A stretch of 64,000 bases of DNA from Muribaculaceae bacterium Isolate-110 (HZI) (GCA_003762875.1 RIBL01000003.1:204714-268713), one strand, 5' to 3'. Positions 17,683 through 27,594 are shown, counted from the stretch's first letter. Notes: generated from the sequence alone by a model not told the origin. Numbers and translations are program-made.

Positions 17683-18603
17683 CTATATTTTCACGGCCAC
17701 ACGCAGCTTGGCCGAGCGCGAGCGCGGGTTGCGTTGCACCTCCTCGTCGTCGGGGGTTACGGGGCGTGAGCTGACAGGGCGCAGCGGGGCGTTGACGCGT
17801 CCGAAGAAGTCCTTGTCCTGACGCCCCTCGACATTGCCGGTCTTGATGAAATTCTTGACCATGCGGTCTTCGAGCGAATGATATGTGATGACGGCCAGAC
17901 GTCCGCCGGGACGCAACACCTTGAGCGCGCCCTCCAGCAGTTCGCGCAGCGCGCCCATCTCGTCGTTGACCTCTATGCGCAGGGCCTGGAAGAGCTGGGC
18001 GAGCTCTTTTTTCTCCTTGCGCGGGTCGATGAGCGGCTTCACGATGTCGATGAGCTGTCCCACGGTGTCGAGCGGCCTGCCTGCCTCGCGGGCTCTGACG
18101 ATGGCGTCGGCCATGCGGCGAGCCTGTGACAGTTCGCCGTAGATTTTGAGGATGTCGCTCATACGGTCGCGGTCGGTCTCGGCCAGCAGACGCGAGGCCG
18201 GGCGCGAGGCCGAGCGGTTCATGCGCATGTCAAGCGGTCCGTCGGCTCTGAACGAGAAGCCGCGCTCGGGGGTGTCGAAGTGATGAAACGACACGCCGAG
18301 GTCGGCCAGGACGCCGTCCACACCATCAACGTCATAATAGCGCATGAAGTTTGTGATGAAGCGAAAATTACTGTAGACCATCGTGAAGCGCGGGTCGTCC
18401 TTTGGGGCCCGGCTCACGGCATCCATATCCTGGTCAAACGAATACAGGTGTCCGCCCATCGCGTCATCGAGACGCTCGATGACGGCACGTGAATGTCCGC
18501 CTCCGCCATAAGTGGCGTCGACATAGATTCCTCCGGGCTTTATGTCCAGAGCTTCAAGGCATTGCGGCAGCAGGGCCGGGATGTGATAGGGCTGGTCGCT
18601 CAT
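17683..18603 (-). CDS. rsmH: 16S rRNA (cytosine-1402-N4)-methyltransferase RsmH (MraW)
   Basis: SAM-dependent enzyme that methylates N4 of C1402 in 16S rRNA. The 306 residues show the SAM motif VDATYGGGGHSRAVIERL (28-45), DLGVSFHHFDTPERGFSFR (about 101-119), MRMNRSASRPAS and the C-terminal ITYHSLEDRMVKNF. It is the first gene of the division cluster here, with a promoter only about 20 bases upstream. No mraZ is found in front of it. Confidence 0.98.
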   Translation of the reverse strand: MSDQPYHIPALLPQCLEALDIKPGGIYVDATYGGGGHSRAVIERLDDAMGGHLYSFDQDMDAVSRAPKDDPRFTMVYSNFRFITNFMRYYDVDGVDGVLADLGVSFHHFDTPERGFSFRADGPLDMRMNRSASRPASRLLAETDRDRMSDILKIYGELSQARRMADAIVRAREAGRPLDTVGQLIDIVKPLIDPRKEKKELAQLFQALRIEVNDEMGALRELLEGALKVLRPGGRLAVITYHSLEDRMVKNFIKTGNVEGRQDKDFFGRVNAPLRPVSSRPVTPDDEEVQRNPRSRSAKLRVAVKI

Positions 18604-18623
18604 AGTCGTTTTTTATTAGACCT

Positions 18624-18652
18624 CAAAATTACTAAAAATTTGCAAAAGCAAA
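18624..18652 (-). promoter_or_regulatory. Likely promoter of the division and cell wall cluster
   Basis: The minus strand has TAATTTTG at 18624-18631, a full -7 match, and TTTG at 18649-18652 with a 17-base spacer, slightly shorter than usual. The start of transcription would fall about 14 bases before the rsmH ATG, leaving no room for another gene. Confidence 0.6.
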
Positions 18653-19072
18653 CAGAAAAGAAGTCATACATTATATAAAAAGTTATTAACACAAAGCCAC
18701 GAACCCTTAAAAAGAGGCTTAAAAGGTTTACAAATGCAAACGCAGGACCGGTTTGCGTCACGCTGTCCCTGAGATAAAGAGGCAATGAAAATCGGCTTTC
18801 TATCAGTATGAATCCGTAATAAATGTTAACAGGCATGACACTCGCGTTTCCATACATAATGTCACAGGTAAGATATGTTGTCTATTTGGCAAAATTATGG
18901 CAAAAACTTCTATATATCTTCCCGTTTATAGTGTTTTCTTAATTAAAATATCTCAAATTGCTCGGATTTGCCTGATTTTAACATATGTTTCTCCGTACTC
19001 GGTAACCTATTGTCATGCAGGTGGTTTTGCAAAAATCTCGTTGATAAAACAAGTTAAATACAGTTAAAAATT
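18653..19072. other. Gene-free AT-rich stretch between divergent rsmH and susC
   Basis: About 420 bases without a credible reading frame, RNA gene or strong hairpin. Short frames on both strands lack family features and sensible starts. A partial direct repeat (TGGCAAAA twice near 18887-18904) is the only pattern I see. Upstream control sites for either operon could lie here. Confidence 0.5.
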
Positions 19073-19081
19073 GGGGGGGGG
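19073..19081 (+). repeat. Homopolymer of nine G upstream of the susC promoter
   Basis: Nine consecutive G residues end 23 bases before the -7 element at 19105. Tracts of this length are prone to slipped-strand length change. The place, just outside where the -33 element would bind, could let length affect promoter strength. Confidence 0.9.
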
Positions 19082-19104
19082 TATTTTTAAAAAAAATTAA
19101 TTAG

Positions 19105-19112
19105 TAATTTTG
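19105..19112 (+). promoter_or_regulatory. -7 promoter element of the susC operon
   Basis: TAATTTTG is a full -7 match. No TTTG lies at the -33 distance; the region is TTTTAAAA, so an activator may be needed. The leader to the susC ATG is about 140 bases. It contains a possible 14-codon frame (19148-19192, MELQICEPTVQRLY) that I cannot confirm as translated. Confidence 0.55.
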
Positions 19113-19258
19113 CAGTGCCCCCTCCTTAATTGACAACACAGCAAACCATGGAACTTCAAATATGTGAACCAACCGTTCAACGCCTGTATTGAGAACATTT
19201 ATGGGAAAAGCGCATAGAAAACAATAGTAACCAATCATTAAATAAAACCAGTAATTTT

Positions 19259-22200
19259 ATGAAAAAGAAAGGAATCATAGGGCTTTTCATGATCCTTTTT
19301 ATGCTGGCTATATCTCCATTACACCTTGGAGCGCAAGTCGCTGTGGGTGGCGAAGGGTCTAAGCAGCAGACTAAAGCATCAGTGGTTTCGGGACAAGTGT
19401 TTGACACCGACGGTGAGCCGCTTGCAGGTGTGACCATCCGAAACGTCAATTCAAAATCGGCCGGATGTATCACCGATATTGACGGTAAATTTCGTTTGCC
19501 CGTCTCCGGCTCGACCCGCATAGCCGTGAGCTACATCGGCAAGAAGCCTGTAGAGATGAATGTCACTCCCGGCAAGCCTGTCAAAATCATCATGGAGGAT
19601 GACGAGTCAAAACTCAGCGAAGTGGTGGTGACCGGTATCTACTCGCGCAACAAGGAGAGCTTCACGGGTTCGTCCAAGACGTTTGACTCCTCGGAGCTCA
19701 AGGGGGTTGGCAGCCAGAATATCATACAGTCGCTCAAGACTCTCGACCCTGCGTTTACGGTGCTGGAAAGCAATGATTTCGGTTCCGACCCCAACCGTCT
19801 GCCTGACCTCGAGATACGAGGCAAAAGCTCCATCGTAGGACTCAAGGAGGAGTTTGGCGAAGATCCCAACCAGCCTCTTTTCATCCTTGACGGTTTCGAG
19901 TCGACGCTACAGACCATTATGGACCTCTCGATGGACCGCATACAGTCAGTGACGCTTCTTAAGGACGCTGCCTCTACGGCCATCTATGGATCAAAGGCAT
20001 CCAACGGTGTAATTGTGGTCGAGACGAAAGCACCCGAAATGGGTCGTCTCAAGATGAGTTACAATGGTACATTCCAGTACTCTTGGGCTGACCTCACCGA
20101 TTATAATCTTATGAACGCAGCCGAGAAACTCGAGTTTGAACGTCTCTCCGGCAACTTCGAGCATACCAACGCGGATTCGCAAGAGGCTTTGGTGATGCGT
20201 TACAACCGTCTCCTTGCCAACGTCAAGAGAGGAGTCGACACCTATTGGCTTTCCGAGCCTCTGCGTGACGGGCTCAACCAACGTCATAACATATATCTCG
20301 AAGGCGGTAGCAACGAGCTCCGTTTCGGTCTCGGCGTCAACCTCAACAAGATTACGGGTGTGATGAAAAACTCCGACCGTACCACCGGCGGCGGCTACCT
20401 CGACATCACCTACCGTCTCGGCTCGTTGCGCTTCATGAATAAACTCACCGTCGACTATATGGAGAATCATAATCCTATAGTGGCCTTCTCCGAATATGCC
20501 AACGCCAACCCCTATTATCCCAAGCGCAATCCCGACGGCAGTGTGGAGAAGTGGCTTGAATCGCCCGATATGGAGGGCTTCACTTCTGCCTCCCCCTCGG
20601 TGGGCAATCCTCTCTGGAACGCTTCGCTCAACTCTTACAACCGCGGCAATTCTCTTAACGTACGCAATAACTTCAACCTCGAGTGGCGTCCTATCGATGA
20701 GCTCATGGTGCGTGCACGTGTCAGCGTAAGCAAGGGTACGGACGAGACTGAAGTGTTTACCTCACCACAGGACACCCGCTTCAACGGTACAGAACTCCTT
20801 AAGAAAGGCTCATATTCCGACAACCGTACCGACGACTTCTCCTACGACGGAGACTTTACCGTAACATTCGGTAAGAGCTTCCGTCAGTCACATCAGGTCA
20901 ATGCCGTAGTCGGTGCCTCAATCCGTGAGAATCAGAGCAAGCTGAAAAGTTTTTCGGCTCAGGGATTCCCCGAAGGCGACTTCACCACACCCGGATTTGC
21001 CAACCAGTATACACAGGGCGGCAAGCCATCCTATACGGAGGCAAAGAGTCGCGGAGTCAACTTCTACTTCAACGGTGGATATGCCTATAAGAACAAATAT
21101 CTTCTTGATGTCAACTACCGTCTGGACGGCTCCTCGGTGTTCGGCTCCAACCGTCAGTTTACCACCACTTGGGCCGTTGGTCTCGGATGGAACCTCGCCA
21201 ACGAGGCTTTCATACAGAACGCCACCGACATATTCAACATGCTGAAGATACGTGGCTCCATCGGTAACCCTGGTAACCAGTCGTTCGGTTCCTTCAACTC
21301 GATCACGACCTATAAGTACAACAACTGGATGCTCAACAACTTCGGTACCGGTGTGCTTATTGACGCTTTCGGCAACCCCGACCTCGACTGGCAGAAGACC
21401 ATCGACCTTAACATCGGTCTCGACCTGAGTATGTTCAACCGTCTGCACCTCACCCTCGACGCCTACCGCAAGAACACAGACCCGCTTCTCGCTAATATAG
21501 GAATACCACTCTCCGTCGGCATCTCGCAGCGTCTTGAGAACATCGGACAGCAGATTAACACCGGTATGAGCGGAACCCTGCGCTATGCCATAATCTATAA
21601 ACCCAAGCAGCGCATTAACTGGACAATGAGCCTCTCGGGTGCGACCAACAGGGCCGAATACCGCAAGATCGGTGCCAAGCTCAGTCAGTACAACCGTGAG
21701 AATATGACCAAAACCTTCACACGCTACCGCGACGGCGGTTCTCCGACGGCAATCTACGCTGTGCGTTCGGCCGGCATAGACCCTGCCTCAGGTAAGGAGA
21801 TATTCATAACCGCAGGAGGTTCCTACACATTCTCACACAACTATGACGACGAGGTGGTGGTAGGTGACACCCGCCCCGACATAGAAGGTGTATTCGGAAA
21901 CACCTTCTACTGGAAAGGTTTCTCGGCAAGCGTCCATGTGCGCTACAGTCTCGGAGGCAAGGCATTCAATACGACACTCTATCAGAAGGTGGAGAACCTC
22001 TCGGCTACCGCCCTACAGAACAACCAGGACAAGCGAGCCCTGTATGACCGCTGGCAGCAGCCGGGTGACATATCTCAGTTCAAGGGCATACGCGAGCACT
22101 ATTCGAGCAACCCCATGTCATCGCGCTTCGTCCAAAATAACGATTACATCACTCTCGAGTCAGTGCGCATAGGCTACGAGCTGCCCTACAAGTGGGTGAG

Positions 22201-22336
22201 ATACATAGGCGCGCAGGGCATGACAATCAATGCCTACATGAACGAGATAGCCCGCTGGGCCACGATAAAGGACGAGCGAGGCACATCCTACCCGTTTGCC
22301 CGCAGCATGTCTGTCGCAGTGGGGCTTAACTTCTAA
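19259..22336 (+). CDS. SusC/RagA-family TonB-linked outer membrane transporter
   Basis: TonB-dependent pore that imports a large ligand captured by its SusD partner. The 1025 residues begin with a signal peptide (MKKKGIIGLFMILFMLAISP...). A carboxypeptidase-regulatory-like beta domain follows (about 43-110, GQVFDTDGEPLAGVTIRN). The plug spans about 125-240 with the SusC signatures LSEVVVTGIYSR and LKDAASTAIYGSKASNGV, and the rest is a 22-strand barrel. No STN domain is present, so it is not of the anti-sigma signalling type. It heads a plus-strand operon reaching 30167. The substrate cannot be read from the sequence. Confidence 0.96.
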   Translation: MKKKGIIGLFMILFMLAISPLHLGAQVAVGGEGSKQQTKASVVSGQVFDTDGEPLAGVTIRNVNSKSAGCITDIDGKFRLPVSGSTRIAVSYIGKKPVEMNVTPGKPVKIIMEDDESKLSEVVVTGIYSRNKESFTGSSKTFDSSELKGVGSQNIIQSLKTLDPAFTVLESNDFGSDPNRLPDLEIRGKSSIVGLKEEFGEDPNQPLFILDGFESTLQTIMDLSMDRIQSVTLLKDAASTAIYGSKASNGVIVVETKAPEMGRLKMSYNGTFQYSWADLTDYNLMNAAEKLEFERLSGNFEHTNADSQEALVMRYNRLLANVKRGVDTYWLSEPLRDGLNQRHNIYLEGGSNELRFGLGVNLNKITGVMKNSDRTTGGGYLDITYRLGSLRFMNKLTVDYMENHNPIVAFSEYANANPYYPKRNPDGSVEKWLESPDMEGFTSASPSVGNPLWNASLNSYNRGNSLNVRNNFNLEWRPIDELMVRARVSVSKGTDETEVFTSPQDTRFNGTELLKKGSYSDNRTDDFSYDGDFTVTFGKSFRQSHQVNAVVGASIRENQSKLKSFSAQGFPEGDFTTPGFANQYTQGGKPSYTEAKSRGVNFYFNGGYAYKNKYLLDVNYRLDGSSVFGSNRQFTTTWAVGLGWNLANEAFIQNATDIFNMLKIRGSIGNPGNQSFGSFNSITTYKYNNWMLNNFGTGVLIDAFGNPDLDWQKTIDLNIGLDLSMFNRLHLTLDAYRKNTDPLLANIGIPLSVGISQRLENIGQQINTGMSGTLRYAIIYKPKQRINWTMSLSGATNRAEYRKIGAKLSQYNRENMTKTFTRYRDGGSPTAIYAVRSAGIDPASGKEIFITAGGSYTFSHNYDDEVVVGDTRPDIEGVFGNTFYWKGFSASVHVRYSLGGKAFNTTLYQKVENLSATALQNNQDKRALYDRWQQPGDISQFKGIREHYSSNPMSSRFVQNNDYITLESVRIGYELPYKWVRYIGAQGMTINAYMNEIARWATIKDERGTSYPFARSMSVAVGLNF

Positions 22337-22355
22337 TCTTTATATAAAGAGACAT

Positions 22356-23846
22356 ATGAAAATCAAGAATATAATATCAGCCGCTATCGCTCTGCTGTCG
22401 GTAACTTCCTGCTCCGACTATCTCGACGTAAAGCCAAGCGACCGTATATCCGAGACCGTCAATTTCTCCTCGCTTGCCGGATTCCGTCAGGCTCTCAACG
22501 GCATATACGTAGAGCTTAACTCCAATCAACTCTACGGCCGCTCGCTTTCGTGCGAATTTATTGAGACAATGGCCCAGCGTTATGCCGTATTTGCTGAAAA
22601 CAAGTCGGCCACCGAGATTATGAACCTTAATTTCGGCAGTTCGACGGCTCAGTCAATAACGGAGTCAATCTGGGGCAAAGCCTACAATCTTATAGCCAAT
22701 GCCAACCTGATAATAAAGAACTGTGAGGAAAACCGTGCCGTGCTCCCCGACGAGTATTATCATATAATCAAGGGTGAGGCCTACGCTCTGCGCGCCTATC
22801 TCCACTTTGACCTATACAGGCTGTTCTGTCACGCCTACAGTAGCAGTTCATCGTCAACTGCCATACCCTACTACGAGGCATTCTCACTCAACGTTAATCC
22901 GTCACTTCCTTCCAATGAGTTCATGGACAAGGTCATCGCCGACCTCACCATCGCCGAGCAGGAGCTACAGGACGACCCCATCATACGTTATGGTGTCGCA
23001 GGCAATCCCAAGGACGTGTTTCTTTCCTACCGCAACCTGCGTCTGAACCTCTATGCCGTGCAGGGACTCATGGCCCGCGTATATTACTATATATGTCAGC
23101 CCGACGGCCTCGAAGATGGTAATGCCGAATACAAGAGGCTGGCATATGAGTATGCCAAGAAGGTAATAGACATTCAGGAGACATACTTCCCCTGGGTCAA
23201 CGCCACTGATGCTCTTACATCCACAGTCATAGACCACGTGTTCTCTTCTGAGGTGATGTTTGCTCTCCAAAATCTCTCTCGCGAATCGCTCTACAACTCC
23301 TGTTTCAATGCCAACAATCTCAAGCCGGCCGCTCTACTTGGATGCCGCAATGACGTAATCACCGAGATATTCGGCGGTTCGAAGGCTGGACAGGACTATC
23401 GCTACCGAGCCAACTTCCCCAACACGGTGTCGGTCGGTACCACCCCCTATCGAGTGTTCACCAAATACGAGGGCACCGATTCGCTCTACGCCCAGATGAT
23501 ACCGATGATACGTATCTCCGAGGCATATCTTATTGCCGCAGAGATTGGCCCGGAGGAAGGGGAGCGTCTTGAGCTTTTCAATACATTCCGTGAGCATCGG
23601 GGCATATCGGAACGTACAAGCGACATCAACGAGCTTACTCACGATGATCTTCGCCACAACACTCTGCTCGACAGGGAGTGGATCAAGGAATTCATCGGTG
23701 AGGGTCAGCTTTTCTTCTGGTACAAATGCCATGGCAGTCTGGGCATGCGTTCGGCCAACGACCCTGAAAACAAAACCCCGTTCTATGTGGCGTCAACGGC
23801 TAAATACGTCATCCCGATACCTGATGCCGAGACAAAGTATAACTAA
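22356..23846 (+). CDS. SusD/RagB-family nutrient-binding lipoprotein
   Basis: Surface lipoprotein that acts as the lid of the SusC pore. The start at 22356 is chosen because it gives a clean lipoprotein signal with lipobox cysteine C19 (LLSVTSCSDYLDVKPSD); an in-frame start 60 bases upstream would bury it. The 496 residues contain SusD landmarks: FRQALNGIYVELN near the N-terminus, the TPR-like helices (GEAYALRAYLHFDLYRLF) and the C-terminal RISEAYLIAAE and LDREWIKEFIGEGQLFFW. It lies 19 bases after susC. Confidence 0.96.
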   Translation: MKIKNIISAAIALLSVTSCSDYLDVKPSDRISETVNFSSLAGFRQALNGIYVELNSNQLYGRSLSCEFIETMAQRYAVFAENKSATEIMNLNFGSSTAQSITESIWGKAYNLIANANLIIKNCEENRAVLPDEYYHIIKGEAYALRAYLHFDLYRLFCHAYSSSSSSTAIPYYEAFSLNVNPSLPSNEFMDKVIADLTIAEQELQDDPIIRYGVAGNPKDVFLSYRNLRLNLYAVQGLMARVYYYICQPDGLEDGNAEYKRLAYEYAKKVIDIQETYFPWVNATDALTSTVIDHVFSSEVMFALQNLSRESLYNSCFNANNLKPAALLGCRNDVITEIFGGSKAGQDYRYRANFPNTVSVGTTPYRVFTKYEGTDSLYAQMIPMIRISEAYLIAAEIGPEEGERLELFNTFREHRGISERTSDINELTHDDLRHNTLLDREWIKEFIGEGQLFFWYKCHGSLGMRSANDPENKTPFYVASTAKYVIPIPDAETKYN

Positions 23847-23864
23847 TCTTCAGCTATTAAAGAT

Positions 23865-24773
23865 ATGAAAAGTCTTTATAAGATATTACCAAGTATAGCA
23901 CTCGCCGCCACTCTCTTTATTACCTCCTGCGAGAAGGAGCTCGACACTTACAAAGGTGAGAACGGCATGTATTTCGACACCTTCTGGAAAGGGGCCGAGA
24001 CGTTCACCGACACCATCGACGTGCCATGGGGCATGAAAAACTCCTCAGTATACACACAGGAGATCGAGCTGGTGGTAAAGCTTTTCGGTAATATCTCTTC
24101 GGTCGACAGGCCATTTGAGATAGTAATCGAGGAGGCTCCTACCTATGTCAGCCAATACAAGCCCTCCGCCGGTGACGGGGAGGAGGTGGAGGAGGTCGTC
24201 AACCCACAGCCTCTCGATGTAGAGCCGGAAATACCTACCGATAAGGCTGAGCCAGGCATCGACTATGTGATTTCAGGCACGACTTTCGTAATGCCTGCAG
24301 GGGCCGCGGAGGTGTCCATACCCATCACGCTCATGCGTCGTGACGACCTGCATCTATGCAAGCGCAGTTTCAAAGTAAGACTCATAGAGAATACCTCGCT
24401 CAAATTCCTTTTCTCCCGCAGTCTCCCCGAGTATGACGTGGACGGCAATCTCTCATGGCGTCCCATGGACTTCCAGCGCATCATACGCATGGATGAGTCA
24501 TTCCCCATACCCACATGGTGGGGCATACGCGGTGAACCATACTTCGGTGAATGGTCGCAGAAAAAGGCCATGCTCATATGCGACATAATGAACATCGACC
24601 GCGAGCGTTGGATGGCCGATGAGCTTCAGGTAGGTTACCTGCGTTTTGCCGGACAGTACATGCAGAAGTATCTCGACGAGCAGAAACTTGCCGGCAACAC
24701 TATATACGAAGACGAGAAGGACTCTAACGGCGACCCTATAGAAATGGTGATGGGGCCCGAGTCGCAGCTCTGA
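23865..24773 (+). CDS. DUF4843-family lipoprotein
   Basis: A 302-residue lipoprotein (lipobox cysteine C22, LFITSCEKELDTYKGENGMYF). The opening YFDTFWKGAETFTDTIDVPWG matches the DUF4843 pattern found next to SusC/SusD pairs. An acidic loop at about 100-125 (GDGEEVEEVVNPQPLDVEPE) separates two beta-rich parts. Such proteins are thought to sit on the cell surface with the transporter. The precise role is unknown. Confidence 0.82.
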   Translation: MKSLYKILPSIALAATLFITSCEKELDTYKGENGMYFDTFWKGAETFTDTIDVPWGMKNSSVYTQEIELVVKLFGNISSVDRPFEIVIEEAPTYVSQYKPSAGDGEEVEEVVNPQPLDVEPEIPTDKAEPGIDYVISGTTFVMPAGAAEVSIPITLMRRDDLHLCKRSFKVRLIENTSLKFLFSRSLPEYDVDGNLSWRPMDFQRIIRMDESFPIPTWWGIRGEPYFGEWSQKKAMLICDIMNIDRERWMADELQVGYLRFAGQYMQKYLDEQKLAGNTIYEDEKDSNGDPIEMVMGPESQL

Positions 24774-24809
24774 CAACCTCTAACAGTTAAATTGTAATTA
24801 CGTATAATA

Positions 24810-26432
24810 ATGAAACGCAATCACATATATGGCCTCATCGTCACAGCGGCAATGGCCATGGCGGCCCCGGCCTGCTCCGACGATCTTGGCAACTATACCT
24901 ATACCCCCGTAAATGAGGTAGATGTGGCATATGGCGACGAGTTGGTGCGCGGTGAGACATATACCTACATGGCCCACTCCGATTATATGCGCTTCTCTCC
25001 GAAATTAGAGTCTTCGCTCGGCATCACCGACGATGCGTCCTATGACTTTGAGTGGCGTATAATCCCTAATGACGCTCTGTCGGAGGACATCGACCCCGAG
25101 GAAGTTGTAGTGTGCCGCGAGCGCGAAATCAATTATCTCGTTGCTTTGCGTCCCGGGAAATACAACTGTTATTTCAGTGCCAAGGATAAGTCTACAAGCG
25201 TCACATGGACCGTCCCCTTCAAAATCATAGTCACCTCGGCCACCAACGAGGGTTGGCTCGTGTTGTGTGACGTAGGTGACAAGACCCGTCTTGACATAAT
25301 ATTCAACCGTACCGAGACCGAAGACATGCTCTTCCGCGATATGCTTGCTGACTTCGACTTCGACACCGGCAAGCCTCTCGGACTCTTCTACAATTATTCT
25401 ACCTACCGTCGTCCCACCCTGCTCGTCACCGACAAGGACACCTACTGTCTTGATTCCGACGACCTGCACGCCGGTGATGACAACCGTCTCGCATGGGACT
25501 TCGGTCTGACCCCCGACAAGCTCAAAATCAAGGCTTCGGCCATCTCCCATCTTGCTAAGAAGAAGGTGTGGGCGGTTATTGACGATAATGACGAGCTTTA
25601 CACCCTCACACTCGTCACCGACGACGGCACTATTGAGAGCGGTGCGGTATTTCTCTATCCCATGACCAAGATCGAAGGCAAGGAGCAGTTCAAGCCGGCC
25701 CCTTTCATCGGCATACATCCCAAGTGGGCGATGGGCGGACGTTTTGAGGTAAATCCGTTCCTCCTCTACGACGAGACCAACTCGCAGTTTCTCGTACTCA
25801 CCAACAACTCCGTATATCCCGAAGTCATGACGTTTGAAAACAACAATCTCTTCGAGAATCCCACGGGTGGCCGCACAATGGTGTGGATGGAGCCGGTGAG
25901 CCAGCTCAATAGAGTTTCGTCCGTGCTCCGGGATCCTGCAACCAATGAAATGTTCTATTACGGCATCGGATTCTACACCAAGGAGGTCACCGAGGGTAGC
26001 AAAAAGACTACCATCAACTATCAGTGCCAGGAAGGATACTGCCAGATTATAGGTCCCGGCGTTGAACGTGCCGAGCATTTCGCTTTCCATCACATGTGGA
26101 ACTATCTCTTCTACAGTGTCGGCTCCAAGGTCTACAAGTTTGACCTCACTAACCCGTCGGTTCCAGCCGTTCAGGTGCTCGACTTCCCGGGTGAAGAGAT
26201 TACCGAACTTAAGTTCAACCCGTTCTACTATCCCTCCTACAAGCGTTGGCAGCGCAACCGTGAATATGACCTTGTGATCGGTTCAAACGTTCAGGGTAAG
26301 GACGATAGCGAGTGTGGCATCGTGCGCTTCTACAATATCCCTGAACTATATACCGGTGCTATAACTCTCAAGAAGGAGTTTGACGGTTTCGGACGCATTG
26401 TCGAGATTGTATATAAGGAACCTGCAAAATAA
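24810..26432 (+). CDS. PKD-like family lipoprotein of a SusCD locus
   Basis: A 540-residue lipoprotein (lipobox C22, AMAAPACSDDLGNYTY). The first part (about 35-130) is a PKD-like beta sandwich (YDFEWRIIPND ... GKYNCYFSAKDKSTSVTW). The rest looks like a beta-propeller-type repeat domain (GWLVLCDVGDKTRLDII; KVWAVIDDNDELYTL; YLFYSVGSKVYKFDL). I recognise the pairing of this family with DUF4843 lipoproteins next to SusC/SusD. It probably belongs to the surface-exposed capture complex. It starts 36 bases after the DUF4843 gene. Confidence 0.82.
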   Translation: MKRNHIYGLIVTAAMAMAAPACSDDLGNYTYTPVNEVDVAYGDELVRGETYTYMAHSDYMRFSPKLESSLGITDDASYDFEWRIIPNDALSEDIDPEEVVVCREREINYLVALRPGKYNCYFSAKDKSTSVTWTVPFKIIVTSATNEGWLVLCDVGDKTRLDIIFNRTETEDMLFRDMLADFDFDTGKPLGLFYNYSTYRRPTLLVTDKDTYCLDSDDLHAGDDNRLAWDFGLTPDKLKIKASAISHLAKKKVWAVIDDNDELYTLTLVTDDGTIESGAVFLYPMTKIEGKEQFKPAPFIGIHPKWAMGGRFEVNPFLLYDETNSQFLVLTNNSVYPEVMTFENNNLFENPTGGRTMVWMEPVSQLNRVSSVLRDPATNEMFYYGIGFYTKEVTEGSKKTTINYQCQEGYCQIIGPGVERAEHFAFHHMWNYLFYSVGSKVYKFDLTNPSVPAVQVLDFPGEEITELKFNPFYYPSYKRWQRNREYDLVIGSNVQGKDDSECGIVRFYNIPELYTGAITLKKEFDGFGRIVEIVYKEPAK

Positions 26433-26454
26433 CAACATAAATACAGTAGAAAAC

Positions 26455-27552
26455 ATGAACATTAAAAGCATAGCCATTACAGCACTCCTCGCTGCTGTCG
26501 GTGTGTCTTCTCTTTCGGCCGGCTATACCGTGAGCGGTAATATCAGCGGACACGGCGGACGTATACTCTTTCTCCGTCCCACATCACTCGAAAAGGCCGA
26601 CACTTTGGCCAACGTTGTCACATCCGACGGGTCCTTCAAATTTACCGGTGACGTGACCGCTCCATTCGAGGCCAAGATTATAGCTGTGGGCACTCAGGTA
26701 GATATACCGGTGTTTATCGAAAACGGTGCCGATATAAAAGTTGACGCCAAGACTGACAGCCGTCTTGTGCGCACATCCGGTGGCGGTGCGCTTCAGCAGT
26801 GCCGCAATGCCTACAACAATCTCGAGATTGAGACCGCTGCACGTCGTGACTCTGTCAATAATTACTATCGCACCACCTATGACCTCAACGACTACTTTTG
26901 GGTAGTGCAGCTCAAAGGCGCGCTCCAGCAGGAGAACGATCGTTTCGAGGCTGCGGAGGATGATTTCCTGTCAAAGAACGACAACATGGTCAGCGCGTCC
27001 GTAATAGCCCAGAGATTAAACACCCTCACGCGCAACAAGACTCTCCACAAGAAGTATTCCCTTCTCGGCCCCAACGCTCTTGCTTCGGAGCGCGGAAAGA
27101 TGCTCAAGGAGAAAGCCGAACTATCATCCCAGATTTCGGTCGGCGGCATAGCTCCCGACTTCACAATGCTCACTCCCGACGACAAGCCCATCACCCTTCA
27201 CGGCATCAAGGGCAAAGTCAAGATTCTCGACTTCTGGGCATCATGGTGTGGCCCCTGCCGTGCCGAGACTCCCAATGTCAAGGCCATATATGACGACTTC
27301 CATTCCAAGGGCCTCGAGGTCATAAGCGTATCGCTCGACACCAGTAAGGCCGCATGGATCAAGGCTATTGAGAAGGACGGCATGAACTGGCACAATGCTT
27401 CCGAGCTTGACAAGGGCAACACCGCACGCGATGTCTACAAGGTGTATGGTATTCCCTATATGCTCATCCTTGACGAGAACAACCGCATCATATCCGAAGG
27501 TCTGCGTGGAGAGAGGCTCCGCGAGTTTATCGCCTCTCAGTTTCCCGACTGA
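26455..27552 (+). CDS. TlpA-type thioredoxin-fold protein with an N-terminal DUF4369-like domain
   Basis: Exported thiol-disulfide oxidoreductase. The start at 26455 gives a signal peptide (MNIKSIAITALLAAVGVSS); an in-frame start 75 bases earlier does not. Residues 24-100 resemble DUF4369 (GYTVSGNISGHGGRILFLRP). A helical linker follows, and the thioredoxin domain (about 230-365) contains the redox motif W264-C265-G-P-C268 in LDFWASWCGPCRAETPN and the cis-proline segment YGIPYMLILDE. It lies 22 bases after the PKD-like gene. Its presence suggests that locus proteins or the substrate contain disulfides (inference). Confidence 0.9.
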   Translation: MNIKSIAITALLAAVGVSSLSAGYTVSGNISGHGGRILFLRPTSLEKADTLANVVTSDGSFKFTGDVTAPFEAKIIAVGTQVDIPVFIENGADIKVDAKTDSRLVRTSGGGALQQCRNAYNNLEIETAARRDSVNNYYRTTYDLNDYFWVVQLKGALQQENDRFEAAEDDFLSKNDNMVSASVIAQRLNTLTRNKTLHKKYSLLGPNALASERGKMLKEKAELSSQISVGGIAPDFTMLTPDDKPITLHGIKGKVKILDFWASWCGPCRAETPNVKAIYDDFHSKGLEVISVSLDTSKAAWIKAIEKDGMNWHNASELDKGNTARDVYKVYGIPYMLILDENNRIISEGLRGERLREFIASQFPD

Positions 27553-27594
27553 CAGAGACCAATTTATTAACCATTATAAATAAACCAACCGATT

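Noticed and set aside
18600..18857. Minus-strand open frame upstream of rsmH as a possible mraZ
   Set aside because: The translation is hydrophobic and shows no MraZ/AbrB-like motif; it also runs through the rsmH promoter.
25005..26093. 362-codon open frame opposite the PKD-like lipoprotein gene
   Set aside because: Shadow frame; the plus strand has a lipoprotein signal and belongs to an operon.
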